DNA of 64,000 nucleotides from Phocaeicola plebeius DSM 17135 (lineage in GTDB: Bacteria; Bacteroidota; Bacteroidia; Bacteroidales; Bacteroidaceae): NCBI RefSeq assembly GCF_000187895.1, contig NZ_DS990130.1:1-64000 (forward strand). The letters run 5' to 3'. A model generated the notes under the pieces. That model searched no databases and was not told where the DNA came from. It saw nothing but the letters and a program-made list of their open reading frames with translations. This document shows positions 1-11,320 of the stretch, piece after piece; the stretch's first letter is position 1; each line of letters opens with the position of its first letter. The translations under genes and the position numbers were made by a program.

Positions 1-1281
<1,281 letters not shown>

Positions 1282-1386
1282 ATCCGCGCGGAGCGGATGG
1301 AAAAGTCATCGGAAGGATGATATATACGTTTAGCATGAATGAAGTGCTGAAATTGCTTGCTTGTGAGTCATGAATATATAAAGATA

Positions 1387-1497
<111 letters not shown>

Positions 1498-1503
1498 AAC
1501 GGA

Positions 1504-1536
1504 AGCCCTGAAGCGGAAACGCTTCGGGGCTTTTTT
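1504..1536 (+). terminator. rho-independent terminator of the rRNA operon
   Basis: A 12-bp near-perfect stem (agccctgaagcg, 1504-1515, with cgcttcggggct, 1520-1531) with a 4-nt loop is followed by a run of T to 1536. It stops rRNA transcription before the fucosidase gene. Confidence 0.93.
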
Positions 1537-1560
1537 GTATCCGTAACTCAGATTTTATTG

Positions 1561-1568
1561 TATCTTTG
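1561..1568 (+). promoter_or_regulatory. -7 promoter element of the fucosidase gene
   Basis: TATCTTTG matches the Bacteroidota sigma-ABfr -7 consensus TAnnTTTG and lies about 47 nt before the chosen ATG at 1615. No clear -33 TTTG is seen at ideal spacing. Confidence 0.6.
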
Positions 1569-1614
1569 TAACTGATTAAATCTGATTATATTGTTTTTAA
1601 ATTATCGAATAAGT

Positions 1615-2937
1615 ATGAGAACACGCATCTTACACCGTTGGAAAACGGTTTTTCTAGGGGGATTATTGGGAATATCTTCATTGTCGGCACAGGCAGAGGG
1701 AGCTGACTATACACCAACTCCAGAGAATCTGCAAGCCCGAAAAGAATTTCAAGATGGTAAGTTTGGTATATTTCTGCATTGGGGAATCTATAGCATGTTT
1801 GGCCAAGGAGAATGGTATATGAATACCGCTAACATTGATTGCCATGAGTATGCGAAAGCTGCATCAGGATTTTATCCTTCACGTTTTAATGCGCAGGAGT
1901 GGGTAGCTGCAATCAAAGCTTCCGGAGCCAAATATATCTGCATTACTTCCCGCCATCATGATGGATTCTCTATGTTTGATACGAAATATTCAGACTATGA
2001 CATCGTGGATGCGACTCCTTTTAAGCGGGATGTGATAAAGGAGCTGGCCGAAGAGTGCCGCAAGCAGGGAATAAGATTGCATTTATATTATTCGCATCTG
2101 GACTGGACACGTGAAGATTATTATCCGTTGGGAAATACGGGGCATGGAACTGGACGTACTTCACATGGGGAATGGGCAACTTATTATCAGTTCATGAATC
2201 ATCAGCTTACGGAATTGCTGACTAACTATGGTCCGATTGGTGCTATTTGGTTTGATGGGATGTGGGACCAGCCCGATGGGTTTGACTGGAAGTTAGAGGA
2301 ACAGTATGAACTGATTCACAAATTACAGCCTGCATGTCTGATTGGAAACAATCATCATAAAACACCTTACCCAGGTGAAGACTTTCAGATGTTTGAACGT
2401 GACCTTCCCGGTGAGAATAAAGCTGGGTTGTCTGGGCAGTCAGTGAGTGCTCTTCCGTTGGAAACTTGCGAAACGATGAATGGCATGTGGGGGTACAAAA
2501 TAAAAGACCAGAATTATAAGTCGGTTACTGATTTAGTTCGTCTGCTGGTACGTGCGGCAGGTAAAGGAGCTAATCTGCTGATGAATATCGGCCCTCAGCC
2601 TAATGGTGAACTTCCGGCTGTAGCTGTAGAACGTTTGAGGGGAGTAGGAGACTGGATGTCGAAATATGGGGAAACCATTTATGGCACTACTGCAGGAAAT
2701 GTGATGAGTGCTTCGTGGGGGACTACTACCCGTAAGGATAATATGCTTTATGTACATTTACTAGCGGACCACATGCCTCAGTTTGTGACTTTGCCAGTGA
2801 CGGAAAAAGTCATTTCTTCTACTTTGTTCGGTACCGATGAAAAAGTAAAATGGGAGAAAATTCAAGGTGGAATCGTATTGCATACAGAAAATCTGAAACC
2901 TTCTGTAGACTGTATTGTGGTCTTAAAACTGAAATAA
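1615..2937 (+). CDS. secreted alpha-L-fucosidase, glycoside hydrolase family 29
   Basis: Predicted to release terminal L-fucose from host or dietary glycans, in the periplasm or at the cell surface. The 440-residue product starts with a Sec signal peptide (MRTRILHRWKTV...LSAQA), followed by the GH29 catalytic barrel with KFGIFLHWGIYS, the TSRHHDGFSMFD block and AIWFDGMW, whose Asp is the expected nucleophile. The frame is open upstream to a TTG at 1591, but the ATG at 1615 gives the better signal peptide and spacing from the promoter. It stands alone between the rRNA operon and pncB, not in a visible polysaccharide utilisation locus. Family assignment is firm; exact linkage specificity cannot be read. 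Confidence 0.92.
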   Translation: MRTRILHRWKTVFLGGLLGISSLSAQAEGADYTPTPENLQARKEFQDGKFGIFLHWGIYSMFGQGEWYMNTANIDCHEYAKAASGFYPSRFNAQEWVAAIKASGAKYICITSRHHDGFSMFDTKYSDYDIVDATPFKRDVIKELAEECRKQGIRLHLYYSHLDWTREDYYPLGNTGHGTGRTSHGEWATYYQFMNHQLTELLTNYGPIGAIWFDGMWDQPDGFDWKLEEQYELIHKLQPACLIGNNHHKTPYPGEDFQMFERDLPGENKAGLSGQSVSALPLETCETMNGMWGYKIKDQNYKSVTDLVRLLVRAAGKGANLLMNIGPQPNGELPAVAVERLRGVGDWMSKYGETIYGTTAGNVMSASWGTTTRKDNMLYVHLLADHMPQFVTLPVTEKVISSTLFGTDEKVKWEKIQGGIVLHTENLKPSVDCIVVLKLK

Positions 2938-2955
2938 TTTGAATTTAAAATAAGA

Positions 2956-2999
2956 AAAAAGGATTGTCTGACACTTCAATAGTTGTGACAATCCTTTTT
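2956..2999 (+). terminator. terminator after the fucosidase gene
   Basis: Perfect 13-bp stem aaaaaggattgtc (2956-2968) with gacaatccttttt (2987-2999), ending in T residues. The A-rich left side would also allow it to work on the opposite strand. Confidence 0.85.
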
Positions 3000-3034
3000 C
3001 TTGTTTATATTTACCACAAGAAAAATTAAATATC

Positions 3035-4207
3035 ATGGTGATAAAAACAATTTTGGATACAGACTTATATAAGTTTACTACTTCATACGCTTATATAAAG
3101 TTATTCCCTTATGCCATTGGAACCTTTACTTTTAAAGATAGGGATGAGACTGAATATACGGAAGGATTTCTGGAAGCTTTGAAAAACGAAATCCATAATC
3201 TGGAAATGGTGAAGCTGACATCGGAAGAGCAGGAATACATGACGACACATTGTCGCTTTCTGCCCAGTGTGTATTGGGAGTGGCTTTCTTCCTTCCGGTT
3301 TGATCCGAATAAAATAGAAGTATGGTTGGACGACCAGCATCATTTGCAAATGACGGTGACTGATTATCTGTATAAGGTGACTCTTTATGAAGTGCCGCTA
3401 CTGGCCATTGTTTCTGAAATAAAAAATCAATTCTTGAATCGTATTCCTGACAAGCAGGCAATATTGGCAAAACTGGCTGAAAAGGTGAATATGTCGAATG
3501 CACACCAGATGCCTTTCTCAGAGTTTGGTACACGTCGACGCTTCTCTTTTGACGTGCAGAAACTGGTGGTGGAATATCTGAAGGAACATGCACAGTATTG
3601 TACCGGTACATCCAACTGTCACTTGGCTATGAAATATGATATGCGTCCTATGGGTACCCATCCTCATGAATGGTTTATGTTTCATGGGGCTCAGTTTGGT
3701 TACAAGCATGCCAACTATATGGCATTGGAGAACTGGGTAAACGTGTACGATGGTGATTTGGGAACAGCCTTGTCGGATACTTATACATCTGATTCATTCC
3801 TCAGCAATTTTAGCCGGAAGCAGGCAAAGTTGTTTGACGGTGTACGTTGTGATTCCGGCGATGAATACGAATTTATAGAGCGGTTGATCGCCCGATATAA
3901 GGAATTAGGAATAGACCCGACTACCAAAACGATTATCTTCAGTAATGCCTTGGATTTCGAGAAGGCACTGAAGATTTATCAGTATTGCCAGGGAAAAATC
4001 CGCTGTTCCTTTGGTATCGGTACCAACTTGACGAACGACACAGGTTATCAGCCATCTAACATTGTGATGAAATTATCACGCTGCAAGATGAGTCAGAGTC
4101 AGGAATGGCGTGAATGTGTCAAGCTTTCGGACGATATGGGCAAGCATATGGGAAGCATGACAGAGGTAGAAGCCTGTCTGCATGAGCTACGTTTGCTTAC
4201 AGAATGA
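3035..4207 (+). CDS. pncB: nicotinate phosphoribosyltransferase
   Basis: Converts nicotinate and PRPP to nicotinate mononucleotide in the Preiss-Handler NAD salvage route; cytoplasmic. The 390-residue length is typical. Visible family blocks are the N-terminal LDTDLYKFT, the EFGTRRRFS motif, GTHPHEW with the histidine phosphorylated in the family, and the DSGD and FSNALD phosphoribosyl-binding segments. It starts at the ATG 35 nt after the fucosidase terminator, so it has its own promoter, although no good TAnnTTTG is visible (TATATTTA near 3006 is the nearest). It is followed by about 310 nt of regulatory DNA for the leu operon. Confidence 0.96.
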   Translation: MVIKTILDTDLYKFTTSYAYIKLFPYAIGTFTFKDRDETEYTEGFLEALKNEIHNLEMVKLTSEEQEYMTTHCRFLPSVYWEWLSSFRFDPNKIEVWLDDQHHLQMTVTDYLYKVTLYEVPLLAIVSEIKNQFLNRIPDKQAILAKLAEKVNMSNAHQMPFSEFGTRRRFSFDVQKLVVEYLKEHAQYCTGTSNCHLAMKYDMRPMGTHPHEWFMFHGAQFGYKHANYMALENWVNVYDGDLGTALSDTYTSDSFLSNFSRKQAKLFDGVRCDSGDEYEFIERLIARYKELGIDPTTKTIIFSNALDFEKALKIYQYCQGKIRCSFGIGTNLTNDTGYQPSNIVMKLSRCKMSQSQEWRECVKLSDDMGKHMGSMTEVEACLHELRLLTE

Positions 4208-4299
4208 TAGATTTATAGTCTGTTGCTTTTGTTTGTGTGAATTTGTTGTTTAAATAGTGAAAAAACTTTCTTTTTATTTTCTTATTTCAAAATATTGTA

Positions 4300-4307
4300 T
4301 ACCTTTG
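4300..4307 (+). promoter_or_regulatory. -7 promoter element of the leu operon
   Basis: TACCTTTG fits TAnnTTTG and lies 35 nt before the leader-peptide ATG at 4343. It is the only good match in the 310-nt gap between pncB and leuA. Confidence 0.65.
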
Positions 4308-4342
4308 CAGCATCTAAAATGAAATAGATAAAACGAACGATT

Positions 4343-4429
4343 ATGAATAACTTGTTTTTACATATTTTGCTATGCGGTCTGATTAATCTGCTGGAAAGCC
4401 CAGTGGGAAGTGAGTCGTGCGCATACTGA
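4343..4429 (+). CDS. leucine-rich leader peptide of the leu operon
   Basis: A 28-codon frame encoding MNNLFLHILLCGLINLLESP and eight more residues. Seven of its codons are leucine (ttg, tta, ttg, cta, ctg, ctg, ctg), including adjacent pairs, as in leader peptides that sense charged tRNA-Leu. It lies between the leu promoter and a terminator hairpin just before leuA. An alternative hairpin begins inside its 3' half (4406-4414). The composition, position and downstream RNA structures are seen in the sequence; the regulatory role is inferred from the enterobacterial leu and trp leaders. No strong Shine-Dalgarno is seen, which is normal in Bacteroidota. Confidence 0.8.
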   Translation: MNNLFLHILLCGLINLLESPVGSESCAY

Positions 4430-4488
4430 TAGTAAAAATGAAATTATATCAAGCCTTTCTCACTTCCTTGTGCGAAAGGCTTTTTTTT
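4406..4488 (+). promoter_or_regulatory. leu operon attenuator (antiterminator and terminator hairpins)
   Basis: The terminator stem pairs aagcctttc (4451-4459) with gaaaggctt (4474-4482), extended by cac/gtg inside the loop and followed by T residues to 4488. A competing helix pairs ggaagtgag (4406-4414), inside the leader peptide gene, with ctcacttcc (4459-4467), in the apical part of the terminator. The two helices exclude each other. A ribosome stalled on the Leu codons upstream would favour the 4406/4459 pairing and read-through; fast translation would favour termination. Confidence 0.8.
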
Positions 4489-4517
4489 GAGATAACAAGA
4501 AATAAAAAGATAATATT

Positions 4518-6014
4518 ATGAGTGACAGATTATTTATTTTTGATACGACTCTTCGCGACGGGGAGCAGGTACCGGGATGTCAGTTGAACACTGTAGAAAA
4601 AATTCAGGTAGCAAAGCAGTTGGAAGCATTAGGTGTGGATGTAATTGAAGCCGGTTTTCCGATTTCAAGTCCGGGTGATTTTAATTCCGTGATTGAAATT
4701 TCGAAAGCGGTGACTTGGCCGACTATCTGTGCGCTGACTCGTGCCGTACAGAAAGATATTGACGTGGCGGCAGAAGCTTTACAATATGCCAAGCATAAAC
4801 GTATTCATACGGGAATCGGTACTTCTGATTCGCATATCAAATATAAATTCAATTCAACCCGTGAAGAAATTATTGAACGTGCAGTAGCTGCCGTGAAATA
4901 TGCAAGACGTTACGTAGATGACGTGGAATTTTACGCAGAAGATGCCGGACGTACGGACAATGAATATCTGGCACGCGTAGTAGAAGCAGTAATCAAGGCT
5001 GGAGCTACGGTAGTAAATATTCCGGATACCACAGGCTATTGTTTGCCTGATGAATATGGTGCAAAAATCAAGTACCTGATGGAGCATGTCGACGGAATAG
5101 ACAAAGCAATTATCTCTACTCACTGTCATAACGACTTGGGCATGGCTACAGCCAATACCATCAGCGGAGTGCTGAACGGTGCCCGACAGGTGGAAGTAAC
5201 CATTAACGGTATTGGTGAACGTGCCGGAAATACCTCGTTGGAAGAAGTAGCCATGATTTTACGCTGCCACCATGACATTCAGATTGATACCAACATCAAT
5301 ACACAGAAAATCTATCCTACCAGCCGTATGGTGTCCAGCTTGATGAACATGCCGGTACAGCCTAACAAAGCTATCGTGGGACGTAATGCCTTTGCGCATT
5401 CTTCGGGTATCCATCAGGACGGTGTGCTGAAAAATGTGCAGACTTACGAAATCATTGACCCTAAGGATGTGGGTATCGATGATAATGCCATTGTGCTGAC
5501 TGCACGTAGCGGACGTGCTGCCTTGAAGCATCGTTTACATGTGCTGGGAGTGGAAATGACTCAGGAAAAACTGGATAAGGTATATGAAGATTTCTTGAAA
5601 CTGGCTGACAAGAAGAAGGATATTACAGACGATGACATCTTGGTATTGGCAGGAGCTGACCGCAATGTGAATCACCATATCAAACTGGAATACTTGCAAG
5701 TGACAAGTGGGGTAGGTGTTCGTTCGGTAGCCAGTCTTGGACTGAACATCAGCGGAGAACATTTTGAAGCAGCTGCTACAGGTAACGGACCGGTGGATGC
5801 TGCTATCAAGGCTGTGAAACAGATTATCAAGCGCCAGATGACTTTGAAAGAGTTTACCATTCAGGCCATCAGCAAGGGTAGTGACGATGTGGGTAAAGTA
5901 CACATGCAGGTGGAATACGACGGCCAGATGTATTATGGTTTTGGCGCCAATACCGACATCATCGCCGCATCAGTAGAAGCATATATCGATTGTATCAATA
6001 AATTCAGAAAATAA
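4518..6014 (+). CDS. leuA: 2-isopropylmalate synthase
   Basis: First committed step of leucine synthesis: acetyl-CoA plus 2-oxoisovalerate give 2-isopropylmalate. The 498 residues hold the HMGL-like TIM barrel ([17 protein letters not shown] at the start, metal-binding [10 protein letters not shown] in the middle, NGIGERAGN) and a C-terminal allosteric LeuA dimer domain (from about residue 385) that binds leucine for feedback inhibition in this family. It begins 30 nt after the attenuator and is followed by leuC after 19 nt. Confidence 0.95.
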   Translation: MSDRLFIFDTTLRDGEQVPGCQLNTVEKIQVAKQLEALGVDVIEAGFPISSPGDFNSVIEISKAVTWPTICALTRAVQKDIDVAAEALQYAKHKRIHTGIGTSDSHIKYKFNSTREEIIERAVAAVKYARRYVDDVEFYAEDAGRTDNEYLARVVEAVIKAGATVVNIPDTTGYCLPDEYGAKIKYLMEHVDGIDKAIISTHCHNDLGMATANTISGVLNGARQVEVTINGIGERAGNTSLEEVAMILRCHHDIQIDTNINTQKIYPTSRMVSSLMNMPVQPNKAIVGRNAFAHSSGIHQDGVLKNVQTYEIIDPKDVGIDDNAIVLTARSGRAALKHRLHVLGVEMTQEKLDKVYEDFLKLADKKKDITDDDILVLAGADRNVNHHIKLEYLQVTSGVGVRSVASLGLNISGEHFEAAATGNGPVDAAIKAVKQIIKRQMTLKEFTIQAISKGSDDVGKVHMQVEYDGQMYYGFGANTDIIAASVEAYIDCINKFRK

Positions 6015-6033
6015 TAAATTAAACGAGAAACGT

Positions 6034-7431
6034 ATGGCTAATACATTATTCGACAAAATATGGGATGCACACATCGTGCAGAAGGTGGAAGACGGACCTA
6101 CCCAGTTGTATATCGACCGTCTGTACTGTCATGAGGTAACCAGTCCGCAGGCTTTTGCCGGAATGCGTGCCCGTGGATTGAAGTGCTTCCGTCCGGAACG
6201 TATCTATTGTATGCCGGACCACAATACGCCGACTCATGACCAGGACAAACCTATCGAAGACCCGGTATCTAAGGCACAGGTAGATGCGCTGGCAAAGAAT
6301 GCAGCTGATTTCGGGTTGACGCATTTCGGAATGATGAACAAGAAAAACGGTATTATCCATGTGGTAGGTCCGGAACGAGGACTGACGCTGCCGGGCATGA
6401 CGATTGTGTGTGGTGACTCACATACTTCTACTCATGGAGCGATGGGAGCAGTAGCTTTTGGTATTGGTACCAGTGAGGTGGAAATGGTAATGGCTTCACA
6501 GTGTATCCTTCAGGCACGTCCTAAGACCATGCGTATCACGATTGACGGTAAGCTGGGTAAGGGTGTTACGGCAAAGGACGTAGCATTGTATATGATGTCG
6601 AAAATGACTACGAGCGGTGCAACCGGATATTTTGTGGAATATGCGGGTGAAGCCATTCGCAGTCTGACAATGGAAGGCCGTCTCACATTGTGTAACTTGT
6701 CGATTGAAATGGGAGCTCGTGGAGGTATGATTGCTCCGGATGAAGTGACTTTTGAATATATTAAAGGACGTGAATATGCTCCCAAAGGTGAAGAGTGGGA
6801 CAAGGCTCTGGCTTACTGGAAAACATTGAAGAGCGACGACGATGCGGTATTTGATAAGGAAGTACGTTATGACGCTGCAGATATTCAGCCGATGATTACT
6901 TATGGAACCAATCCGGGCATGGGCATGGCTGTTACATCGCATATTCCTACTACGGAAGGCATGAGCGAAGTAGAAAAAGGTTCTTTCGAAAAATCCATGC
7001 AATACATGGGATTCCAGCCGGGGGAAAGTTTGCTGGGCAAAAAAGTAGATTATGTGTTCTTGGGAGCTTGTACTAACGGACGTATTGAGGACTTCCGTGC
7101 GTTTGCTTCTATCGTGAAGGGAAGAAAGAAAGCCGATAATATCACTGCATGGCTGGTTCCGGGTTCTTGGATGGTAGACGAGCAGATTCGTCAGGAAGGA
7201 CTTGACAAAGTGTTGGAGGAAGCTGGATTTGAAATCCGTCAGCCGGGATGTTCCGCTTGTCTGGCTATGAACGACGACAAGATTCCTGCCGGAAAATATT
7301 CAGTATCTACAAGTAATAGAAATTTTGAAGGACGCCAGGGACCGGGTTCACGTACCTTGCTGGCAAGTCCGTTGACTGCTGCTGCGGCTGCCGTAACCGG
7401 TGTGATAACAGATCCAAGAACGTTAATGTAA
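6034..7431 (+). CDS. leuC: 3-isopropylmalate dehydratase large subunit
   Basis: Aconitase-superfamily subunit that with LeuD isomerises 2- to 3-isopropylmalate. The 465 residues include [12 protein letters not shown] and the cysteines that would ligate a 4Fe-4S cluster ([12 protein letters not shown] and [10 protein letters not shown]). Length and start agree with the family. It sits 19 nt after leuA and 3 nt before leuD, so co-transcription is near certain. It may also process citramalate if the second synthase downstream makes it. Confidence 0.96.
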   Translation: MANTLFDKIWDAHIVQKVEDGPTQLYIDRLYCHEVTSPQAFAGMRARGLKCFRPERIYCMPDHNTPTHDQDKPIEDPVSKAQVDALAKNAADFGLTHFGMMNKKNGIIHVVGPERGLTLPGMTIVCGDSHTSTHGAMGAVAFGIGTSEVEMVMASQCILQARPKTMRITIDGKLGKGVTAKDVALYMMSKMTTSGATGYFVEYAGEAIRSLTMEGRLTLCNLSIEMGARGGMIAPDEVTFEYIKGREYAPKGEEWDKALAYWKTLKSDDDAVFDKEVRYDAADIQPMITYGTNPGMGMAVTSHIPTTEGMSEVEKGSFEKSMQYMGFQPGESLLGKKVDYVFLGACTNGRIEDFRAFASIVKGRKKADNITAWLVPGSWMVDEQIRQEGLDKVLEEAGFEIRQPGCSACLAMNDDKIPAGKYSVSTSNRNFEGRQGPGSRTLLASPLTAAAAAVTGVITDPRTLM

Positions 7432-7434
7432 AAA

Positions 7435-8040
7435 ATGAGTGTCATGAAACAGAAATTCAATATCATAACAAGTACTTGTATCCCTTTGCCATTGGAAAAT
7501 GTGGATACTGACCAGATTATCCCGGCACGCTTTCTGAAAGCAACTACACGCGATGAAAAATTCTTCGGAGACAATTTGTTTCGCGATTGGCGTTATCATC
7601 CGGATGGTTCGTTGAACAAGGATTTTGTGCTGAACAATCCTAAATACAGCGGTCAGATTTTAGTGGCTGGAAAGAACTTTGGTAGCGGTTCCAGCCGTGA
7701 ACATGCTGCATGGGCTATTGCCGGATATGGTTTTCGGGTGGTAGTTTCAAGCTTCTTTGCCGATATTCATAAGAACAATGAACTGAATAACTTTGTTTTG
7801 CCGGTGGTGGTGAGCGAAGAGTTCTTGAAAGAGCTGTTTGCTTCGATTGAAGCCGACCCTCAGATGGAAGTAGAAGTGAACTTACCGGCACAGACCATTA
7901 CCAACAAGGCAACTGGAAAGTCTGAAACATTCGAAATCAATGCCTATAAGAAGCATTGTCTGATGAACGGACTGGATGACATAGACTTCTTGGTAGAGAA
8001 TAAAGATAAGATAGAGGCTTTTGAAAAGGCACGCAACTGA
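7435..8040 (+). CDS. leuD: 3-isopropylmalate dehydratase small subunit
   Basis: Swivelling small subunit of the LeuCD isomerase, 201 residues. Visible blocks are [14 protein letters not shown] near the N-terminus and [16 protein letters not shown] in the middle, which form part of the substrate-binding site. Start ATG at 7435, with a second in-frame ATG at 7444. It is tightly packed between leuC and the second synthase gene. Confidence 0.96.
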   Translation: MSVMKQKFNIITSTCIPLPLENVDTDQIIPARFLKATTRDEKFFGDNLFRDWRYHPDGSLNKDFVLNNPKYSGQILVAGKNFGSGSSREHAAWAIAGYGFRVVVSSFFADIHKNNELNNFVLPVVVSEEFLKELFASIEADPQMEVEVNLPAQTITNKATGKSETFEINAYKKHCLMNGLDDIDFLVENKDKIEAFEKARN

Positions 8041-8058
8041 CCGTAAAAAAGAGTGATT

Positions 8059-9591
8059 ATGAATAATCATCCGAGAATAGAGATAATGGACACTACGTTA
8101 CGCGACGGGGAACAGACCAGTGGCGTATCGTTTGTCCCTCACGAGAAGTTGATGATAGCCCGTTTGTTGCTGGAGGATTTGAAGGTAGACCGAATCGAAG
8201 TTGCTTCAGCCCGCGTGTCGGATGGTGAATTCAATGCAGTAAAAATGATTTGTGACTGGGCTGCACGCAGAGGTTTACTGCAGCGGGTAGAAGTCCTGGG
8301 ATTCGTTGACGGAAAGATGTCGGTCGACTGGATTCATGATGCAGGAGGACAGGTAATCAACCTGCTTTCGAAGGGATCTGAAAAGCATTGCCGCTATCAG
8401 CTGAAGAAGACTTTGGAGGAACATCTGGCCGACATACGGAATACGGTAGACTATGCGCACGAAAGAGGGCTTGAAGTCAATTTGTATCTGGAAGACTGGA
8501 GTAATGGTATTAAGGATTCACCGGACTATGTATTCGGTTTGGTAGATGGTTTGCGCGACAGCGGTATCCGTCGTTTCATGCTTCCTGACACCTTGGGAAT
8601 TCTCAATCCCTTGCAGGTCATCGAATTCATGCGTAAAATGAAGAAGCGTTATCCTGACCTTCACTTTGATTTTCATGCGCACAATGACTATGATTTGGCT
8701 GTAAGTAACGTGTTGGCAGCTGTATTGAGTGGGGTGAAAGGACTGCATACCACCATCAACGGGTTGGGAGAGCGGGCAGGCAATGCTCCTCTGGCCAGTG
8801 TGCAAGCTATCTTGAAGGATCATTTCCATGCCATTACGCGCATCGATGAAAGTCGCTTGAATGATGTCAGTCGGGTAGTGGAATCTTATTCCGGTGTGAC
8901 GATTCCTGCCAACAAACCTATTGTGGGAGAAAGTGTGTTTACACAGGTGGCTGGCGTACATGCTGATGGAGACAATAAGAATAAACTTTACTTCAACGAC
9001 CTGCTTCCGGAACGTTTCGGACGTGTGCGTGAATATGCCTTAGGAAAAAATTCCGGGAAAGCCAACATCCGCAAGAATCTGGAAAGTATGGGACTGGAAC
9101 TGGATGAAGAATCCATGCGAAAAGTCACCGAACGAATCATTGAACTAGGCGACCGCAAAGAACTGGTCACTCCTGAGGATTTGCCGTATATCATCAGTGA
9201 TGTATTGAAGCACGATGGCATACAAAATAAGGTAAGACTGCTTAGTTACTTTGTGACCCTTGCCAAAGGATTGAAGCCGATGGCCACGCTTAGTATTGAG
9301 ATTAACGGGAAGACCTATCAGGAAAGTTCCAGCGGTGACGGACAGTATGATGCTTTTGTACGTGCGTTGCGTAAGATATATAAAGGAACTTTAGGAAGAA
9401 AATTCCCGATGTTGCTGAACTATGCTGTGACCATTCCTCCTGGTGGTCGTACGGATGCCTTTGTGCAGACCGTTATCACCTGGAATTATGAGGATAAGGA
9501 GTTCCGTACAAGAGGGTTTGATGCCGACCAGACAGAGGCAGCCATCAAGGCGACAATTAAAATGTTGAACATGATAGAAGATTTAAATTAA
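8059..9591 (+). CDS. second 2-isopropylmalate/citramalate synthase-family enzyme
   Basis: A 510-residue DRE-TIM metallolyase paralogous to the leuA product four genes upstream. It has [17 protein letters not shown] at the N-terminus, metal site HAHNDYDLAV, NGLGERAGN and a C-terminal LeuA-type allosteric domain. It could make 2-isopropylmalate or (R)-citramalate from pyruvate and acetyl-CoA; LeuCD and LeuB also act on citramalate-derived intermediates to give 2-oxobutyrate for isoleucine. The sequence alone does not decide. The ATG at 8059 is preferred over the in-frame GTG at 8053, because an AAAAAAGAG purine run precedes it. It is 18 nt after leuD. Confidence 0.88.
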   Translation: MNNHPRIEIMDTTLRDGEQTSGVSFVPHEKLMIARLLLEDLKVDRIEVASARVSDGEFNAVKMICDWAARRGLLQRVEVLGFVDGKMSVDWIHDAGGQVINLLSKGSEKHCRYQLKKTLEEHLADIRNTVDYAHERGLEVNLYLEDWSNGIKDSPDYVFGLVDGLRDSGIRRFMLPDTLGILNPLQVIEFMRKMKKRYPDLHFDFHAHNDYDLAVSNVLAAVLSGVKGLHTTINGLGERAGNAPLASVQAILKDHFHAITRIDESRLNDVSRVVESYSGVTIPANKPIVGESVFTQVAGVHADGDNKNKLYFNDLLPERFGRVREYALGKNSGKANIRKNLESMGLELDEESMRKVTERIIELGDRKELVTPEDLPYIISDVLKHDGIQNKVRLLSYFVTLAKGLKPMATLSIEINGKTYQESSSGDGQYDAFVRALRKIYKGTLGRKFPMLLNYAVTIPPGGRTDAFVQTVITWNYEDKEFRTRGFDADQTEAAIKATIKMLNMIEDLN

Positions 9592-9603
9592 AAGCATACA
9601 ATT

Positions 9604-10665
9604 ATGGATTTTAAAATAGCAGTATTAGCCGGCGACGGAATAGGACCGGAAATCTCCGTTCAGGGAGTAGACGTTATGACAGCCGTTTGTGAGAAGTTTG
9701 GTCATAAGGTAGATTATAAATATGCACTTTGTGGAGCACATGCCATCGATGAAGTGGGTGATCCGTTTCCTGAAGAAACTTACCAGATTTGTAAGAATGC
9801 CGATGCCGTACTGTTCTCTGCAGTAGGCGACCCGAAATTTGATAATGACCCGACCGCAAAGGTACGTCCGGAACAGGGATTGCTGGCTATGCGTAAGAAA
9901 CTCGGACTTTTTGCCAATATTCGTCCAGTACAGACCTTCAAGTGTCTGGTACACAAATCTCCATTGAAAGCCGAACTGGTAGACGGTGCAGATTTTCTCT
10001 GTATCCGCGAACTGACCGGCGGTATGTATTTCGGTGAAAAATACCAGGATAATGACAAGGCATACGATACGAACATGTATACTCGTCCGGAAATTGAACG
10101 TATCTTGAAAGTCGGCTTTGAATATGCAATGAAACGCCGTAAACACCTGACCGTAGTAGATAAAGCCAATGTATTGGCTTCTTCTCGTTTGTGGCGTCAG
10201 ATTGCACAGGAGATGGCTCCTCAGTACCCGGAAGTGACTACCGACTATATGTTTGTGGATAATGCAGCCATGAAGATGATTCAGGAACCCAAGTTCTTCG
10301 ATGTAATGGTTACAGAAAATACGTTCGGCGATATTTTGACAGATGAAGGTTCAGTAATCAGCGGTTCAATGGGCTTGTTGCCTTCGGCTTCTACAGGAGA
10401 GAGCACACCGGTGTTTGAACCGATTCACGGTTCATGGCCACAAGCAAAGGGATTGAACATTGCCAATCCGCTGGCACAGATTCTTTCCGTAGCCATGTTG
10501 TTTGAATATTTTGACTGTAAGGAAGAAGGTGCGCTTATCCGTCGTGCAGTAGATGCTTCTTTGGATGCCAATGTACGCACTCCGGAAATTCAGGTAGAAG
10601 GCGGAGCAAAATATGGAACAAAAGAAGTTGGTGCCTGGATTGTAGACTATATTAAGAAGGTATAA
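9604..10665 (+). CDS. leuB: 3-isopropylmalate dehydrogenase
   Basis: Oxidative decarboxylation of 3-isopropylmalate to 2-oxoisocaproate with NAD. The 353 residues contain [12 protein letters not shown] at the N-terminus, the [10 protein letters not shown] substrate loop, and the [20 protein letters not shown] and EPIHGSWP blocks typical of LeuB rather than isocitrate dehydrogenase. It is the last gene of the operon, 12 nt after the second synthase, and is closed by a terminator. Confidence 0.96.
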   Translation: MDFKIAVLAGDGIGPEISVQGVDVMTAVCEKFGHKVDYKYALCGAHAIDEVGDPFPEETYQICKNADAVLFSAVGDPKFDNDPTAKVRPEQGLLAMRKKLGLFANIRPVQTFKCLVHKSPLKAELVDGADFLCIRELTGGMYFGEKYQDNDKAYDTNMYTRPEIERILKVGFEYAMKRRKHLTVVDKANVLASSRLWRQIAQEMAPQYPEVTTDYMFVDNAAMKMIQEPKFFDVMVTENTFGDILTDEGSVISGSMGLLPSASTGESTPVFEPIHGSWPQAKGLNIANPLAQILSVAMLFEYFDCKEEGALIRRAVDASLDANVRTPEIQVEGGAKYGTKEVGAWIVDYIKKV

Positions 10666-10687
10666 GACGAAATATCTTATTAAAAAG

Positions 10688-10720
10688 AAAGGGAGGTCGC
10701 TTCATGGCAGGCCTCCCTTT
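10688..10720. terminator. bidirectional terminator between leuB and msrA
   Basis: Stem aaagggagg (10688-10696) with cctcccttt (10712-10720), flanked by A residues on the left and T residues on the right. It can therefore end both the leu operon (plus) and msrA (minus), which converge here. Confidence 0.85.
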
Positions 10721-10726
10721 TTATGT

Positions 10727-11212
10727 TTAGAACTTCTTGATTCGGATGTGGCAGTAGGGTTCTCCTCCTGTCTTGTCATAGTAGTGCTGGTGATAATCTT
10801 CAGCCGGCCAGAATTCTGATGCCGGAGTAAGGCGGGTATTTACCTCGTAGCCTTTTTCTCTTAACAGCTGGATGATTGCTTCAGCTTCTGCTTTCTGCGC
10901 TTCGTTCAGATAAAAAATCTCACTTCGGTACTGCGGACCTATGTCAGGACCTTGTCCGTCTGTCTGTGCCGGGTCGTGTATCTCGAAGAAAAGTTTGCAC
11001 AATTCCTTGTAAGTGGTCTGCTCCGCATCGTATTCCACTAATACGGCTTCTGCGTGTCCCGTAGAGTGTGCTTTTACTTCCTGATAAGTTGGGTGCTGTT
11101 CTTTTCCTCCCGTATATCCTACTGTGCTGCCCACGACTCCTTTGGCTCTCTCCATCTGGTGTTGTACTCCCCAGAAGCATCCGCAGGCAAAAATGGCTTT
11201 TTCTATTTTCAT
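10727..11212 (-). CDS. msrA: peptide methionine-S-sulfoxide reductase
   Basis: Reduces methionine-S-sulfoxide in proteins. The 161-residue enzyme starts with KAIFACGCFWGVQ, carrying the catalytic Cys of the GCFWG motif, and has the conserved GYTGG and GHAEAVLVEYD blocks. No MsrB domain is fused and no signal peptide is present, so it is a cytoplasmic single-domain form. It is monocistronic, with its own -7 element on the minus strand at 11238-11245 (TAAGTTTG). Confidence 0.95.
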   Translation of the reverse strand: MKIEKAIFACGCFWGVQHQMERAKGVVGSTVGYTGGKEQHPTYQEVKAHSTGHAEAVLVEYDAEQTTYKELCKLFFEIHDPAQTDGQGPDIGPQYRSEIFYLNEAQKAEAEAIIQLLREKGYEVNTRLTPASEFWPAEDYHQHYYDKTGGEPYCHIRIKKF

Positions 11213-11237
11213 GATAATCGTCTGTTTAATGATTGTT

Positions 11238-11245
11238 CAAACTTA
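11238..11245 (-). promoter_or_regulatory. -7 promoter element of msrA
   Basis: Reverse complement TAAGTTTG fits TAnnTTTG, 26 nt upstream of the msrA start. The region is shared with the divergent TPR gene. Confidence 0.5.
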
Positions 11246-11320
11246 CAAAAAAATATTGTAATCCCTCCTGAGTTAGAGGAAGAAATACTACCTTCGTCGC
11301 AAATTCAAACGAAAGAAGAA

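Noticed and set aside
11054..11320. Longer N-terminus of the TPR protein
   Set aside because: It would overlap msrA on the other strand and lacks a signal peptide; the ATG at 11321 has a ribosome site and a signal peptide.
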